This document shows, in pieces, positions 8,564-17,307 of a stretch of DNA of 64,000 bases. Origin of the DNA: Streptomyces halobius (GTDB lineage Bacteria; Actinomycetota; Actinomycetes; Streptomycetales; Streptomycetaceae). The position numbers and the translations under genes were made by a program. The notes under the pieces are model-generated. The model was not told the origin of the DNA, did no database searches, and saw only the letters and a list, made by a program, of their open reading frames with translations. The stretch spans positions 8,308,001-8,372,000 of the forward strand of contig NZ_CP086322.1 of NCBI RefSeq assembly GCF_023277745.1, given 5' to 3'. Position 1 is the first letter of the stretch, and every line of letters starts with the position of its first letter.

Positions 8564-10546
8564 TCAGCGGACCAGCGCCGTCTCCCTGACGAAGTCCGGG
8601 CCGGTGTCCGGGCCGGAGCCGGTGTCCGGGCCGCTGCCGAGGGCGGCTTCGAGGCCCGCGTCCTCGGCGGCATCCGGGCCGGAATCGGACGTGGTGAACT
8701 GCGTCCGGTACAGCTCCGCGTACCTCCCGTCCGCTGCCAGCAGGGTGTCGTGCGTCCCGCGTTCCACGATCCGTCCGTCCTCGACGACGAGGATCAGATC
8801 GGCGGCGCGTACGGTCGACAGCCGGTGGGCGATCACCACCGCGGTGCGGCCCTCCAGCGCCTCGGTGAGTGCCTCCTGGACGGCCGCCTCGGAGGTGTTG
8901 TCCAGGTGGGCGGTGGCCTCGTCCAGGATCACCACCCGGGGGTGGGCGAGCAGCAGCCTGGCGATCGTCAGCCGCTGCCGTTCGCCGCCGGAGAGCCGGT
9001 AGCCCCGCTCCCCGACGACGGTGTCCAGACCGTCGGGGAGGGATCCCACCAGCTCCTTCAGCCGGGCGCGGTGCAGTGCGTCCCACAGCTCTTCCTCGGT
9101 CGCTTCCGGCCTGGCCAGCAACAGGTTCTCGCGAATCGAGTCGTGGAACAGGTGCCCGTCCTGGGTGACCATGCCGAGCACGTCACGGAGCGAGGCGGCG
9201 GTCAGATCGCGGACGTCGTGCCCGGCCAGCCGGACCGCGCCGGCATCGGTGTCGTACAGCCGCGGCAGCAGCTGCGCGATGGTCGATTTGCCCGCGCCCG
9301 AGGAACCGACCAGGGCGACCATCTGGCCGGGCTCGGCGCGGAACGAGATGTCGTGCAGGACCTCCTCGCCGCCCCGGGTGTCGAGGTTGGCGACCTCTTC
9401 CAGGGAGGCGAGGGAAACCTTGTCGGCGGACGGGTAGCTGAAACGTACGGAGTCGAACTCCACCGACACCGGGCCCTCGGGCACCGCACGGGCGTCCGGC
9501 TTCTCGGAGATCAGCGGTTTGAGGTCCAGCACCTCGAAGACCCGCTCAAAGCTGACCAGCGCGCTCATCACCTCGATATGCGCGCCGGAGAGCGCGGTCA
9601 GCGGAGCGTAGAGCCTGGTCAGCAGCAGGGCGAGCGAGACGATCGCACCGGCCTCCAGCTGCCCGCGCAGCGCGAAGAGACCGCCCAGACCATAGACGAC
9701 GGCCAGCGCCAGCGCCGAGACCAGGGTGAGCGCGGTGACGAAGTAGGTCTGCACCATGGCCGAGCGGACCCCGATGTCGCGCACACGCCGGGCCCGGATG
9801 GCGAATTCCGCGGACTCATGGGACGGGCGGCCCATCAGCTTCACCAGGGTGGCGCCCGGCGCGGAGAACCGTTCGGTCATCTGTGTGCCCATCATGGCGT
9901 TGTGGTCGGCGCCCTCGCGCCGCAGCGCGGCCAGCCGCCGGCCGACCCGGCGGGCGGGCAGCACGAACACCGGCAGCAGCACCAGCGCGATCAGGGTGAT
10001 CTGCCAGGACAGGCTCAGCATGACGCCGAGGGTGAGCAGCAGCGTGACGATGTTGCTGACGACTCCGGAGAGGGTGTCGCTGAAGGCCCGCTGGGCGCCG
10101 ATGACGTCGTTGTTGAGCCGGCTGACCAGCGCCCCGGTGCGGGTGCGGGTGAAGAACGCGAGGGGCATCCGCTGGACGTGGTCGTAGACGGTGGTGCGCA
10201 GGTCCAGGATCAGCCCTTCACCGATGCTCGCCGACAGCCACCGGGTCAGCAGGCCGAGGCCCGCCTCCGCGAGCGCGATGCCGGCGATCAGCCCGGACAG
10301 GCCGACGACGAGGGGGGCCGGGTCGCCGCCCACGATGGCGTCGACCACCCGCCCGGCGAGCAGCGGGGTCGCCACCGCGAGCATCGCCGTCACGGTGCTC
10401 AGCACCAGGAACCACACCAGTCGACGGCGGTGCGGGCGGGCGAAGGCGAGGATGCGGCGCAGTGTGGCGCGGGAGAACGGTCGCCTGCCCTGCTGCGCGG
10501 TCATCGTGCTGTGCAGGGAATGCCAGGCGGTGACTTCCATGTCCAT
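8564..10546 (-). CDS. ABC transporter, fused permease-ATPase (exporter type)
   Basis: A 660-residue half-transporter: six transmembrane helices, then one ATPase domain. Walker A is VGSSGAGKSTIAQLL, the signature LSGGERQRLTIARLL, and Walker B VVILDEATAHLD followed by the H-loop VVIAHRLSTV. This is the lipid/drug exporter architecture, working as a dimer. The C-terminus has repeated GSGPDTG units. The start at 10546 has GGAGG five bases upstream; ATG 10540 is also possible, and the frame open to 10657 runs through the promoter. Upstream is a promoter with the long spacer and dyad typical of MerR-family control. The substrate is unknown. Confidence 0.92.
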   Translation of the reverse strand: MDMEVTAWHSLHSTMTAQQGRRPFSRATLRRILAFARPHRRRLVWFLVLSTVTAMLAVATPLLAGRVVDAIVGGDPAPLVVGLSGLIAGIALAEAGLGLLTRWLSASIGEGLILDLRTTVYDHVQRMPLAFFTRTRTGALVSRLNNDVIGAQRAFSDTLSGVVSNIVTLLLTLGVMLSLSWQITLIALVLLPVFVLPARRVGRRLAALRREGADHNAMMGTQMTERFSAPGATLVKLMGRPSHESAEFAIRARRVRDIGVRSAMVQTYFVTALTLVSALALAVVYGLGGLFALRGQLEAGAIVSLALLLTRLYAPLTALSGAHIEVMSALVSFERVFEVLDLKPLISEKPDARAVPEGPVSVEFDSVRFSYPSADKVSLASLEEVANLDTRGGEEVLHDISFRAEPGQMVALVGSSGAGKSTIAQLLPRLYDTDAGAVRLAGHDVRDLTAASLRDVLGMVTQDGHLFHDSIRENLLLARPEATEEELWDALHRARLKELVGSLPDGLDTVVGERGYRLSGGERQRLTIARLLLAHPRVVILDEATAHLDNTSEAAVQEALTEALEGRTAVVIAHRLSTVRAADLILVVEDGRIVERGTHDTLLAADGRYAELYRTQFTTSDSGPDAAEDAGLEAALGSGPDTGSGPDTGPDFVRETALVR

Positions 10547-10607
10547 CGCGGCCTCCAAGGTGTCGTGGTTGTCACGGGATCGCCGTGGCCACCGGCGACA
10601 TGAAAGG

Positions 10608-10638
10608 AACCTAGAACCTAAACCAATCTTGAGGTCAA
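10608..10638 (-). promoter_or_regulatory. MerR-type promoter with 19-bp spacer
   Basis: Reading the minus strand, TTGACC (10638-10633) is followed after 19 bp by TAGGTT (10613-10608). The spacer holds the dyad ACCTCAA-N6-TTTAGGT, one base short of perfect symmetry. Overlong spacers with such a dyad are the hallmark of MerR/SoxR-activated promoters. No merR gene lies nearby. Confidence 0.65.
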
Positions 10639-10659
10639 GGGATTCCCGTCCGGTCACTT

Positions 10660-11200
10660 CCGGGGTTCCTCTGGGCGCCGCGATTCATGCTCGCAGGCCG
10701 GGCAGGGCGGGAGGGGACCGGTGCGCCCGGCGCGGCGGATGAGCCCGTCGTACCCCGTTGAGCCCACTGAAGGGGCTGCCGGACGGAGCTGAGCCCGCCG
10801 ATGCGATGACCGGCGTACGAGCGCGTGCGCGCCGCCGGCCCGGTGTCGTGACCGCCCCGCCAGCGACCGGCCGCTCGTCCGGCCGAGCGCCCGCTGCCCC
10901 GGGTCGGGACGGTGCGGTCGGGCCGGGTGCGGGATGCCCGAGCGGGAAGGCCCCATGGGGCCGAGCGCCCAGAGCGCCTCCATGCGTCGTCGGCTTTGAG
11001 GAAACTCATATTCCTGACTCCGGACATGAATTGACACCCCGTCGGGTGGGTATGCCGTAGACGCGTAAGGGCTTATAGAGCCAGACGTCCCGGACGCGTC
11101 TGATCCGTCAGGATCGCGCCGGGCGCTCCCCTCACCTTCCGTACGCCTCCTCCGCACGCGTGGCGATATCCGCATCCCGCGCACTGGCACGAAAGTGGGT
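10660..11200. other. Intergenic stretch, possible stress promoter
   Basis: No gene can be supported here. Two AT-richer signals precede the STAS gene: TTGACA at 11031 and GGGTAT at 11048-11053, the latter resembling the -10 element of SigB/SigF-type promoters in Streptomyces, with GAATT about 14 bp upstream. A small inverted repeat GGAA...TTCC lies near 11001-11013. Functional meaning is inferred. Confidence 0.35.
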
Positions 11201-11207
11201 CGGGCTG

Positions 11208-11705
11208 ATGATGGACGAGGGCCAGGACGTCGTGGGCCGGGATACCGAAGTCCCCGACCGCGCGGGCCAGGACTACCAGGGATTCGTCGGAAGCGTACGG
11301 GCGGCCGGCACCACCACCGTGCTCGAACTCCGCGGTGAGCTGGACATCTTCGCCGTAGCGGTGCTGTCCGACCGGCTGGACGGTCTCACCGGCACCCACC
11401 CGGATCTGCTGCTCGATCTGCGCGCGGTGACGTTCATCGACTGCGCCGGGCTGTCCCTGCTGGTCCGCGCCCGGCAGCGGACGCGGGAGCGGGGCGGCCG
11501 GCTGCGGCTTACCGGTGTCCCCGACCGGGGCAATATCGCGCGGCTGTTGCGGATGACCCGCCTGACCGGCCAGTTCGAGATCGTCCCCCACCAGGCCGTC
11601 GCCCCTGGCCTCATCGTCGAGGGCATCGTGGCCGACCACATCAGCATGATCGGCCGTGTCGCCCTCCCCGGTGTCACGGACGTGGCGGACGGCGCCGTGG
11701 TGTAG
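11208..11705 (+). CDS. STAS-domain protein (anti-sigma antagonist-like)
   Basis: About 165 residues with a single STAS domain (TVLELRGELDIFAVAVL ... LLLDLRAVTFIDCAGLSLLV). Such proteins bind anti-sigma kinases and release a sigma factor when an Ser in the D-S-S-G-type loop is unphosphorylated. Here the loop reads D-C-A-G, so the usual phospho-acceptor Ser is missing; the family normally has at least D-C-S-G in Streptomyces. The protein may be constitutively active or regulated otherwise. Tandem ATGs at 11208/11211 were taken as start; ATG 11160 is in frame. No partner kinase is adjacent. Confidence 0.8.
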   Translation: MMDEGQDVVGRDTEVPDRAGQDYQGFVGSVRAAGTTTVLELRGELDIFAVAVLSDRLDGLTGTHPDLLLDLRAVTFIDCAGLSLLVRARQRTRERGGRLRLTGVPDRGNIARLLRMTRLTGQFEIVPHQAVAPGLIVEGIVADHISMIGRVALPGVTDVADGAVV

Positions 11706-11823
11706 GGGCACACGGGTTGCGCGGTCTTACGGGCGGAGAGGCGTAACCGGCGCCGATCGCGCGCCGACGGGACGGCCCGTCCGCATGGGCGCGAGCCGCC
11801 CGGCGGCGCGCCTCCGGGGCCGG

Positions 11824-12312
11824 TCAGGAAGGCAGCGCCGCCTCGATGGCCGCGACCAGTTCCTCGGCCTCCGGCTCCGTACGCGGCCGGAACCGTCCCA
11901 CGACCTCACCCGCGGGGTCGACGAGGAACTTCTCGAAATTCCACTGCACATCGCCGGACGCGCCCTCGGCGTCCTCGGCGCGCGTCAGCGCCTCGTACAG
12001 CGGGTGCCGGCCCTCGCCGTTGACGTCGGTCTTCTCGAACAGCGGGAAGCTGACCCCGTACGTCGTCGAGCAGAACGTGGCTATCTCCTCGGCGGTGCCG
12101 GGCTCCTGGCCCGCGAACTGGTTGCTGGGGAAACCGAGCACGCTGAAGCCGCGGTCGGCGTAGCGCTCCTGGAGCCGCTCCAGGCCCGAATACTGCGGGG
12201 TCAGCCCGCACTTGGACGCGACATTGACGATCAGCAGCGCCTTGCCCCGATGGTCGGCGAGCGAAGCGGGGTCACCGGTCAGGGTGCGCAGCGGAATGTC
12301 GTACAGGCTCAC
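11824..12312 (-). CDS. Glutathione peroxidase family peroxidase
   Basis: A 162-residue thioredoxin-fold peroxidase. The catalytic Cys is in NVASKCGLTPQY, the Gln in FPSNQFAGQEPG, and the Trp/Asn in VQWNFEKFLVD. In actinobacteria, which lack glutathione, such enzymes usually use thioredoxin or mycoredoxin to reduce peroxides. GTG 12312 is preferred: AGGAG sits seven bases before it and the product then begins SLYDIPLRTL, the common family start; ATG 12318 and 12327 lie on or before the ribosome-binding site. The upstream small gene overlaps its 5' end by 41 bp. Confidence 0.93.
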   Translation of the reverse strand: MSLYDIPLRTLTGDPASLADHRGKALLIVNVASKCGLTPQYSGLERLQERYADRGFSVLGFPSNQFAGQEPGTAEEIATFCSTTYGVSFPLFEKTDVNGEGRHPLYEALTRAEDAEGASGDVQWNFEKFLVDPAGEVVGRFRPRTEPEAEELVAAIEAALPS

Positions 12313-12565
12313 GGTCATGCTCCTCATTGGGGGTCCGCGGACGGGGAACGCTTTCTTCGGTCCCCACACCGGCGCTCACCCTATTCTTCCCCGGTTCGTC
12401 CACCGGCCAGGACACGACCGGCCGCAGCTCACCGGCGCGCCATTCCTTGAGCAGTTGATCGAAGATCGGTGTCTCCTCCTCCGCCCGGCGGGGCGCGGGC
12501 GGCGGGGGGTGGTGCGGGCCGGAGATGCGCTGGAAGGGGTAACCCGCGGTCGGTTTTACGTTCAT
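12272..12565 (-). CDS. Small hypothetical protein
   Basis: About 97 residues, Pro-rich N-terminus (PHHPPPPAPRR) followed by a short motif EEETPIFDQLLKEWRAGELRP. This motif resembles small uncharacterised Streptomyces proteins with an ETPIYDxLxxEW core, though I recall the resemblance only loosely. The tail is charged and overlaps the glutathione peroxidase start. No domain or localisation signal is visible. Expression as a gene is uncertain. Confidence 0.4.
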   Translation of the reverse strand: MNVKPTAGYPFQRISGPHHPPPPAPRRAEEETPIFDQLLKEWRAGELRPVVSWPVDEPGKNRVSAGVGTEESVPRPRTPNEEHDREPVRHSAAHPDR

Positions 12566-12757
12566 GTCCGGACTCAACCCTAAATCGGCCGCCGAGTTGC
12601 GGGACCGGGCCAGGAGCGCTGTCAGATGCCCCTCCGGTGGTGACGGGCAGAAACTACGTTCCAGCGGGTCGCGACGGACGGTCGTCTGGGCGGGAAGGGA
12701 CGGTCAAGTCCCGGAGAATCCAGCCCAGGAGCTCCGCCCGGCCTCGGCGGCCCGGTC

Positions 12758-13570
12758 CTACCGGCTCTTGTCGATGGCCGCCTCGATGCCGTCCAGGATG
12801 ACGTCCAGGCCGACCTCGAAGGTCGTCTTCGCCTCGCGCTCCATGTGGGGCACTGCGTCGTCATCAGGTGCCGGACCGTCCGCGCCGTGGGAGGCGCCCT
12901 CGGTCTCCAGGCGGACCACGAGCGGGAAGCGGTCCGAGAAGTCGGGGACGACGTCGCACAATACGGTGGAGCGGGCCTGCCACCACTCCTCGTCGGAGAC
13001 GCCCGTCGCCGCCGCGGCCAGCCGCGATTCCGTGACGGTCTGCGCGGAGCCGCGGACGAAGTGGAACAGCGTACCGACGATCCGGCGCAGCGCGGCGGAC
13101 GGCAGTTCCGTCGCGTACAGCAGGCGTACCAGCGTCTCCAGGGCGACATATTCGTTGGGCCCCAGCACCGGCCGCGCCTGGGACACCTGGAGCACCCATG
13201 GGTGGCGGAGGTAGAACTCCCAGGTGTCCTCGGCCCAGGACGTCACGGCGGCCTGCCAGCCCCCGGTGAGGTCGTAGTCGGTGGGCAGTTCGGCGAGCGC
13301 GCGGTCGTACATCAGGTCCACCAGCTCGCTCTTGCTGGGGACATAGGTGTAGAGCGCCATCGCGGTACGCCCGAGGCGCTCGCCGACCGCGCGCATGGAC
13401 AGTGCCGCCATGCCCTCGGCGTCGGCCACCCCGATTCCGGCGTCGACGATCGCGTCCACGCTCAGTGCCGGTTTGGGTCCGGGCGCGGAGCGCTTCCCCA
13501 CGTCGTGTCCGGTGCGCCACAGCAGCGACATCGAACGGTGGGGGTCGCCCTGGCCGGCGAAGAGAACCAC
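12758..13570 (-). CDS. TetR-family regulator with TetR_C-type domain
   Basis: A 270-residue regulator. The DNA-binding domain is VDAIVDAGIGVADAEGMAALSMRAVGERLGRTAMALYTYVPSKSELV (landmarks, residues about 38-85), followed by the helical domain typical of tetracycline-type TetR proteins. GTG 13570 was chosen because AAGGAG lies six bases upstream; an internal ATG at 13531 lacks a ribosome-binding site. A 51-bp near-palindrome covers the ribosome-binding site and the gap to the divergent UvrA-like gene, so it probably represses both. The gene looks intact although its presumed target is broken. Confidence 0.9.
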   Translation of the reverse strand: MVLFAGQGDPHRSMSLLWRTGHDVGKRSAPGPKPALSVDAIVDAGIGVADAEGMAALSMRAVGERLGRTAMALYTYVPSKSELVDLMYDRALAELPTDYDLTGGWQAAVTSWAEDTWEFYLRHPWVLQVSQARPVLGPNEYVALETLVRLLYATELPSAALRRIVGTLFHFVRGSAQTVTESRLAAAATGVSDEEWWQARSTVLCDVVPDFSDRFPLVVRLETEGASHGADGPAPDDDAVPHMEREAKTTFEVGLDVILDGIEAAIDKSR

Positions 13571-13578
13571 TTGCAACT

Positions 13579-13629
13579 CCTTACGGCATAAAGTAATCTC
13601 TCGCAGAGATAACTCTTTACATCGTAAGG
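13579..13629. promoter_or_regulatory. 51-bp near-palindromic operator region
   Basis: An inner dyad TAATCTCT-CGC-AGAGATAA is flanked by outer arms CCTTACGGCATAAAG and CTTTACATCGTAAGG, which pair at 12 of 15 positions. It spans the TetR ribosome-binding site and the start region of the divergent pseudogene, as expected for an autoregulatory TetR operator. Much lower GC than its surroundings. Confidence 0.8.
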
Positions 13630-13645
13630 ATATCAGGGGGGCGGT

Positions 13646-14842
13646 ATGGATCAGGGGAGTGCGGAGTCTCGGTGGTCCGCCGCGTCCGGTCATGCTGCGG
13701 ACGGTCATGATGTGATCCAGGTCCGCGGGGCGAGGGAGAACAACCTCGCCGATATCTCGCTCGACATCCCCAAGCGTCGGCTCACGGTCTTCGCCGGCGT
13801 CTCCGGATCCGGTAAATCCTCGCTCGTCTTCGGGACCATCGCCGCCGAGTCGCGGCGGCTGATCAACGAGACGTATACCGCCTTCATCCAGTCGTTCATG
13901 CCGAGCCGGGGCCGGCCCGATATCGACGCCCTGCGGAAACTGAGCGCGGCGATCGTCGTCGACCAGGCACGGATGGGCGCCAACTCCCGCTCCACGGTCG
14001 GCACCGCGACCGACGCGCAGACCATGCTGCGCATCCTCTTCAGCCGCCTCGGCGCCCCGCATGTCGGACCCTCGACCGCCTTCAGCTTCAACAGCGCCGA
14101 GGGGATGTGCCAGCGATGCGAGGGCCTGGGGCGGGTCTCGACGGTCGACATTGACGAACTCGTGGACGTCGAACTCTCCCTCAGCGAGGGCACGATCACC
14201 GCCCCCGGCTTCACCGTCGGCTCCTGGCACTGGCAGAACGCTCGCCCACTCCGGCGTCGTCGACCCCGACGTCAAACTGAAGGACTACACCCCCGCCCGG
14301 TGGGAGGATTTCCTCCACAAGCCCGCCACCAAAATCAAACAGGGCACCTCCGACATCACCTACGAGGGCCTGTTGGTGAAGGTGCACGGCTCGCTGCCCC
14401 GGAGGGACGGCGTGATCGTCGCCGACCAGTCCGCGATCCGAGGCCCCCGCCGCGGCAACCCGGCCACCTACACCGGTCTCCTCGGCCCGATCCGCACCGC
14501 CTTCGCCAAGGCCAATGGCGTCAAGGCCGCCCTGTTCAGTGCCAATTCGGAGAAGGGCGTCATGTATGTCCTGGACGAGCCCACGACCGGACTCCATCTC
14601 GCCGATGTGGGCCAGCTCCTGGCCCTGCTGGATCGACTCGTCGACGACGGCAACACCGTCATCGTCATCGAACACCACCAGGCCGTAATGGCACACGCCG
14701 ACTGGCTCATCGGTCTCGGACCGGGCGCTGGCCAGGACGGCGGCCGGATCCTCTTCACCGGCACCCCCGCCGAACTCATATCCCGCGGCGGTTCACTGAC
14801 GGCACGCCACCTGCGGCTCTACCTCCAGGAACAGCCTGCGGA
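13646..14842 (+). pseudogene. UvrA-like drug-resistance ATPase, multiply disrupted
   Basis: Remnant of a DrrC/UvrA-like ABC ATPase (about 750-800 residues when intact) of the kind that gives resistance to DNA-binding drugs. The first Walker A (FAGVSGSGKSSLVFG) and CQRCEGLGRVSTVD are intact in the first frame. A frameshift near 14235-14245 moves to a second frame. There, text jumps from ITYEGLLVKV straight into HGSLPRRDGVIVADQSAIRG, skipping the rest of domain one and the second Walker A. It then jumps from LFSANSE to KGVMYVLDEPTTGLHLADV, skipping the Cys-rich zinc segment and the LSGGERQR signature. With one frameshift and two internal deletions it cannot be functional. Confidence 0.88.
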
Positions 14843-14940
14843 GTATCGGACGACGATCACTGGCCGCCCGTCCCACACCCGCCCGAGACCGCCACCCACC
14901 TACCCCCCCACCCACTTCCCTACCCTTCACGGAGGATTCG

Positions 14941-15849
14941 ATGGCGGACGTGCCCGTCGCGCTCATCCAGGTCACCGACGTCCGGCGGATCACCCCGCGC
15001 ATGGCCCGTATCACCTTCTCCGGGGACGGACTCGACGACTTCCCCACCTGGCCCGACCAGCAGCTCAAACTGTGCTTCCCCAAACCCGGCCAGACCGTGC
15101 CCCGCTTGCCCGACGAGAGCACGGACGGCGACGTCATGCGCTGGTACCAGGCGTTCCTCGCCATACCCGAGGATGAACGCCCCTGGATGCGCAGCTACAC
15201 GGTGCGCTCCTACGACCCCGACCGCCAGCGGATAACCGTCGACTTCGTGCTCCACGGCACGTCCGCAACGGCAGCCGGCGCGGAGACCGGCCCGGCAACC
15301 CGGTGGGCGGCCTCCGCGTCCGTAGGAGACACCCTCGCCCGCTACGGCCCGGCAGCGGTCTACGCCCGACCGCTGCCGCTCGACACCGCCGACTGGCTGC
15401 TGCTCGTCGGCGATGAGACCGCCCTGCCGGCCATCGGCTCCCTCGTGGAATCGCTGCCCCCAGGGGCCCGCGCGATGGCCTACATCGAGGTGGCCGACGC
15501 GGCAGAGGAGCAGCACTTCACCACCCTGGCCGACGTGACCGTCCACTGGGTGCATCGCGACGGCCTTGCGGCCGGGCACGGTGACGCCCTGCTCAGCGCC
15601 GTACGCGAAGCCGCCCCGTTCCCGTCCGGCTCGGTATTCGCCTGGCTCGCAGGCGAGGCAGGCATGGTGCGCGGGCTGAGGCGACACCTGGTGGGGGAGC
15701 GCGGCATGGACAAGCGCCAGATCGACTTCACCGGCTACTGGCGCCGCAAACTCACCCAGGACGATGCCCCGACGGAGGAGGACTTGGCCGAGGCTGAGGA
15801 ACGCATCGCGGCAGCAGAGAAAGCCGGAATGGCCGAGGAGAAGGGATAA
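14941..15849 (+). CDS. Siderophore-interacting protein (ferric-siderophore reductase)
   Basis: A 302-residue FAD-binding siderophore-interacting protein that releases iron by reducing ferric siderophores with NAD(P)H. The flavin site RSYTVRSYDPDRQRITVDFVLHG is near residues 84-106, the pyridine-nucleotide domain follows (WLLLVGDETALPAIGSLVESL), and the C-terminus has FAWLAGEAGMVRGLRRHLV...GYWRRK. The Glu-rich tail is common in the family. ATG 14941 has GGAGG upstream. No siderophore biosynthesis or transport gene is adjacent; the closest FecCD transporter (46-51 kb) carries a cobalamin switch instead. Confidence 0.93.
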   Translation: MADVPVALIQVTDVRRITPRMARITFSGDGLDDFPTWPDQQLKLCFPKPGQTVPRLPDESTDGDVMRWYQAFLAIPEDERPWMRSYTVRSYDPDRQRITVDFVLHGTSATAAGAETGPATRWAASASVGDTLARYGPAAVYARPLPLDTADWLLLVGDETALPAIGSLVESLPPGARAMAYIEVADAAEEQHFTTLADVTVHWVHRDGLAAGHGDALLSAVREAAPFPSGSVFAWLAGEAGMVRGLRRHLVGERGMDKRQIDFTGYWRRKLTQDDAPTEEDLAEAEERIAAAEKAGMAEEKG

Positions 15850-16077
15850 GGCCGGGGAGGAGGGTAAGGGGGAGGCTTGGCCCGGTCCGCAGGCGGAAGC
15901 GACGGCGCGATCACCGCACACGCTGCGTCAGAGGGCCCAGGCTTACCCCTCACGACCGGAGCAACGCCCGAAGATCAACAAGCCTCTGCACATGCACAGA
16001 GAGGAGGATCGGCAGGACCTTCATAGAGAAGACGCGGGGGCGGCGCTCGCTGGTGTCGCCCGTCGCTCGTGTGGCCG

Positions 16078-17130
16078 TCAGATTCCCTTCACGACCGCCA
16101 CCGTGAACGGCCGCTGCGGGGTTCCGGGGCCCATCGGTCCGCCCTTGTCGAACTGGGACCGTACGACGAGCGTGCGACCGTGGGTGCGGACCAGGGTGGT
16201 CGGGATCTGGAGCGCTCTGTCGGTGACCTTGCGCTCCAGGCGCGCCGATGCCCGGCCCTTGGAGACGTGCCAGCGGCTGACCGTGTTGGTGATGTTGTGG
16301 GCGACCCACAGCGTGTCGCCGCGCAGTTCCAGGCCGTCGCCGTTCAGGACGTTCGCGCCGTGCAGCGCGACCCGGCGCACCGCCCCGGACCCCAGGTCGA
16401 CGCGGTAGAGGTTTCCGGCGGTCATGTCGACGGTCAGCAGAGAGCGGCCCGAGCGGTCCGCCGCGATACCGTTCAGCGTGACGTCATCGGCCGGGTGTGG
16501 GCCGAGCGCGCCGGTCAGGTCGTACGCCGTGGTCAGCTCGGCCCGTCGGCCGTGCGCCGCGGCCCGCGCCAGTTGCTGCGGCGTGACCCGGTACAGGACG
16601 GAACGGTAACTATCCGTCAGGTACGCGGTTCCGTCCGGGGTGATCGCAATGTCGTTCACGAACGACTTGGCCGGCCCTGTCACGTCGAACCGCGCGATCA
16701 GCGCGCGGGTACGCAGGTCGTACACGGCGACGCCGGTCGTCGAATCGGTGACCCAGAGGTGACCGGCTCGGTCCACCTTCAGGCCGTTGGCGGTGGTGCG
16801 TCCGTCGGTGCCGGCCGGCAGGAACACCACGGCGGTGCGGTGACCGGGCGTCGCCTTGTAGATGGCGCCGGTCGTGTACGAGCCGACGTAGAGATCGCCG
16901 CTGACAGGGTCGGCGGCGATGCCCTCCGGGTAGACGCGGTCACCCGGCAGGTCGTGCGCGACGGAGACCCGCGCGTGGGCCTCCGGCTGGACGGCGGGCC
17001 GGGCGACGGCCGGACGCGGGAAAGGCGCGTCCGCCTGCGCGGTGGCGGCGAGGGAGGCGGGGACTGCGGCGGTCAGGGCCAGGGCGGCCGCGGTCAGAGC
17101 GCGGCGCCGGCACCGGATCGTACGGGACAT
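16078..17130 (-). CDS. Secreted NHL/SMP-30-like beta-propeller protein
   Basis: A 350-residue exported protein. It begins with a Sec/Tat-like signal peptide (RRRALTAAALALTAAVPASLAATAQA). Repeated blades such as YPEGIAADPVSGDLYVGSY, ANGLKVDRAGHLWVTDS, VNDIAITPDGTAYLTDS and LNGIAADRSGRSLLTVD indicate a six-bladed propeller of the SMP-30/gluconolactonase or NHL class. Activity is unknown. It is divergent from the MarR gene at 17308 across an AT-rich gap, so MarR control is plausible. ATG 17130 has GAGAGG upstream. Confidence 0.85.
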   Translation of the reverse strand: MSRTIRCRRRALTAAALALTAAVPASLAATAQADAPFPRPAVARPAVQPEAHARVSVAHDLPGDRVYPEGIAADPVSGDLYVGSYTTGAIYKATPGHRTAVVFLPAGTDGRTTANGLKVDRAGHLWVTDSTTGVAVYDLRTRALIARFDVTGPAKSFVNDIAITPDGTAYLTDSYRSVLYRVTPQQLARAAAHGRRAELTTAYDLTGALGPHPADDVTLNGIAADRSGRSLLTVDMTAGNLYRVDLGSGAVRRVALHGANVLNGDGLELRGDTLWVAHNITNTVSRWHVSKGRASARLERKVTDRALQIPTTLVRTHGRTLVVRSQFDKGGPMGPGTPQRPFTVAVVKGI

Positions 17131-17242
17131 GGGGACGCCTCTCGGTGATGGATCCCAGAAGGGGAGATGGAGATGGCAGGAGTTCGCCGTATCGGATGCA
17201 CACGAAAGTAAGTAAGAGTTCTAATCTTCGTCAAGGTACATA

Positions 17243-17253
17243 TCAAACATTGA
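17243..17253. promoter_or_regulatory. Possible MarR operator half-sites
   Basis: TCAA-ACA-TTGA forms a short perfect inverted repeat within the AT-rich gap between the divergent propeller and MarR genes. MarR sites are often short TTGA/TCAA dyads. The evidence is only position and symmetry. Confidence 0.35.
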
Positions 17254-17307
17254 GGTCTCATTGATGGGGTTGGGGCTTCCGTTCTGTACGGCCGTTACGA
17301 TGCGGAG

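Noticed and set aside
8138..10603. Long plus-strand open frame of 821 codons
   Set aside because: It is antisense to the ABC exporter, whose Walker and signature motifs are clear; the plus frame has no domain and arises from GC-rich codon use.
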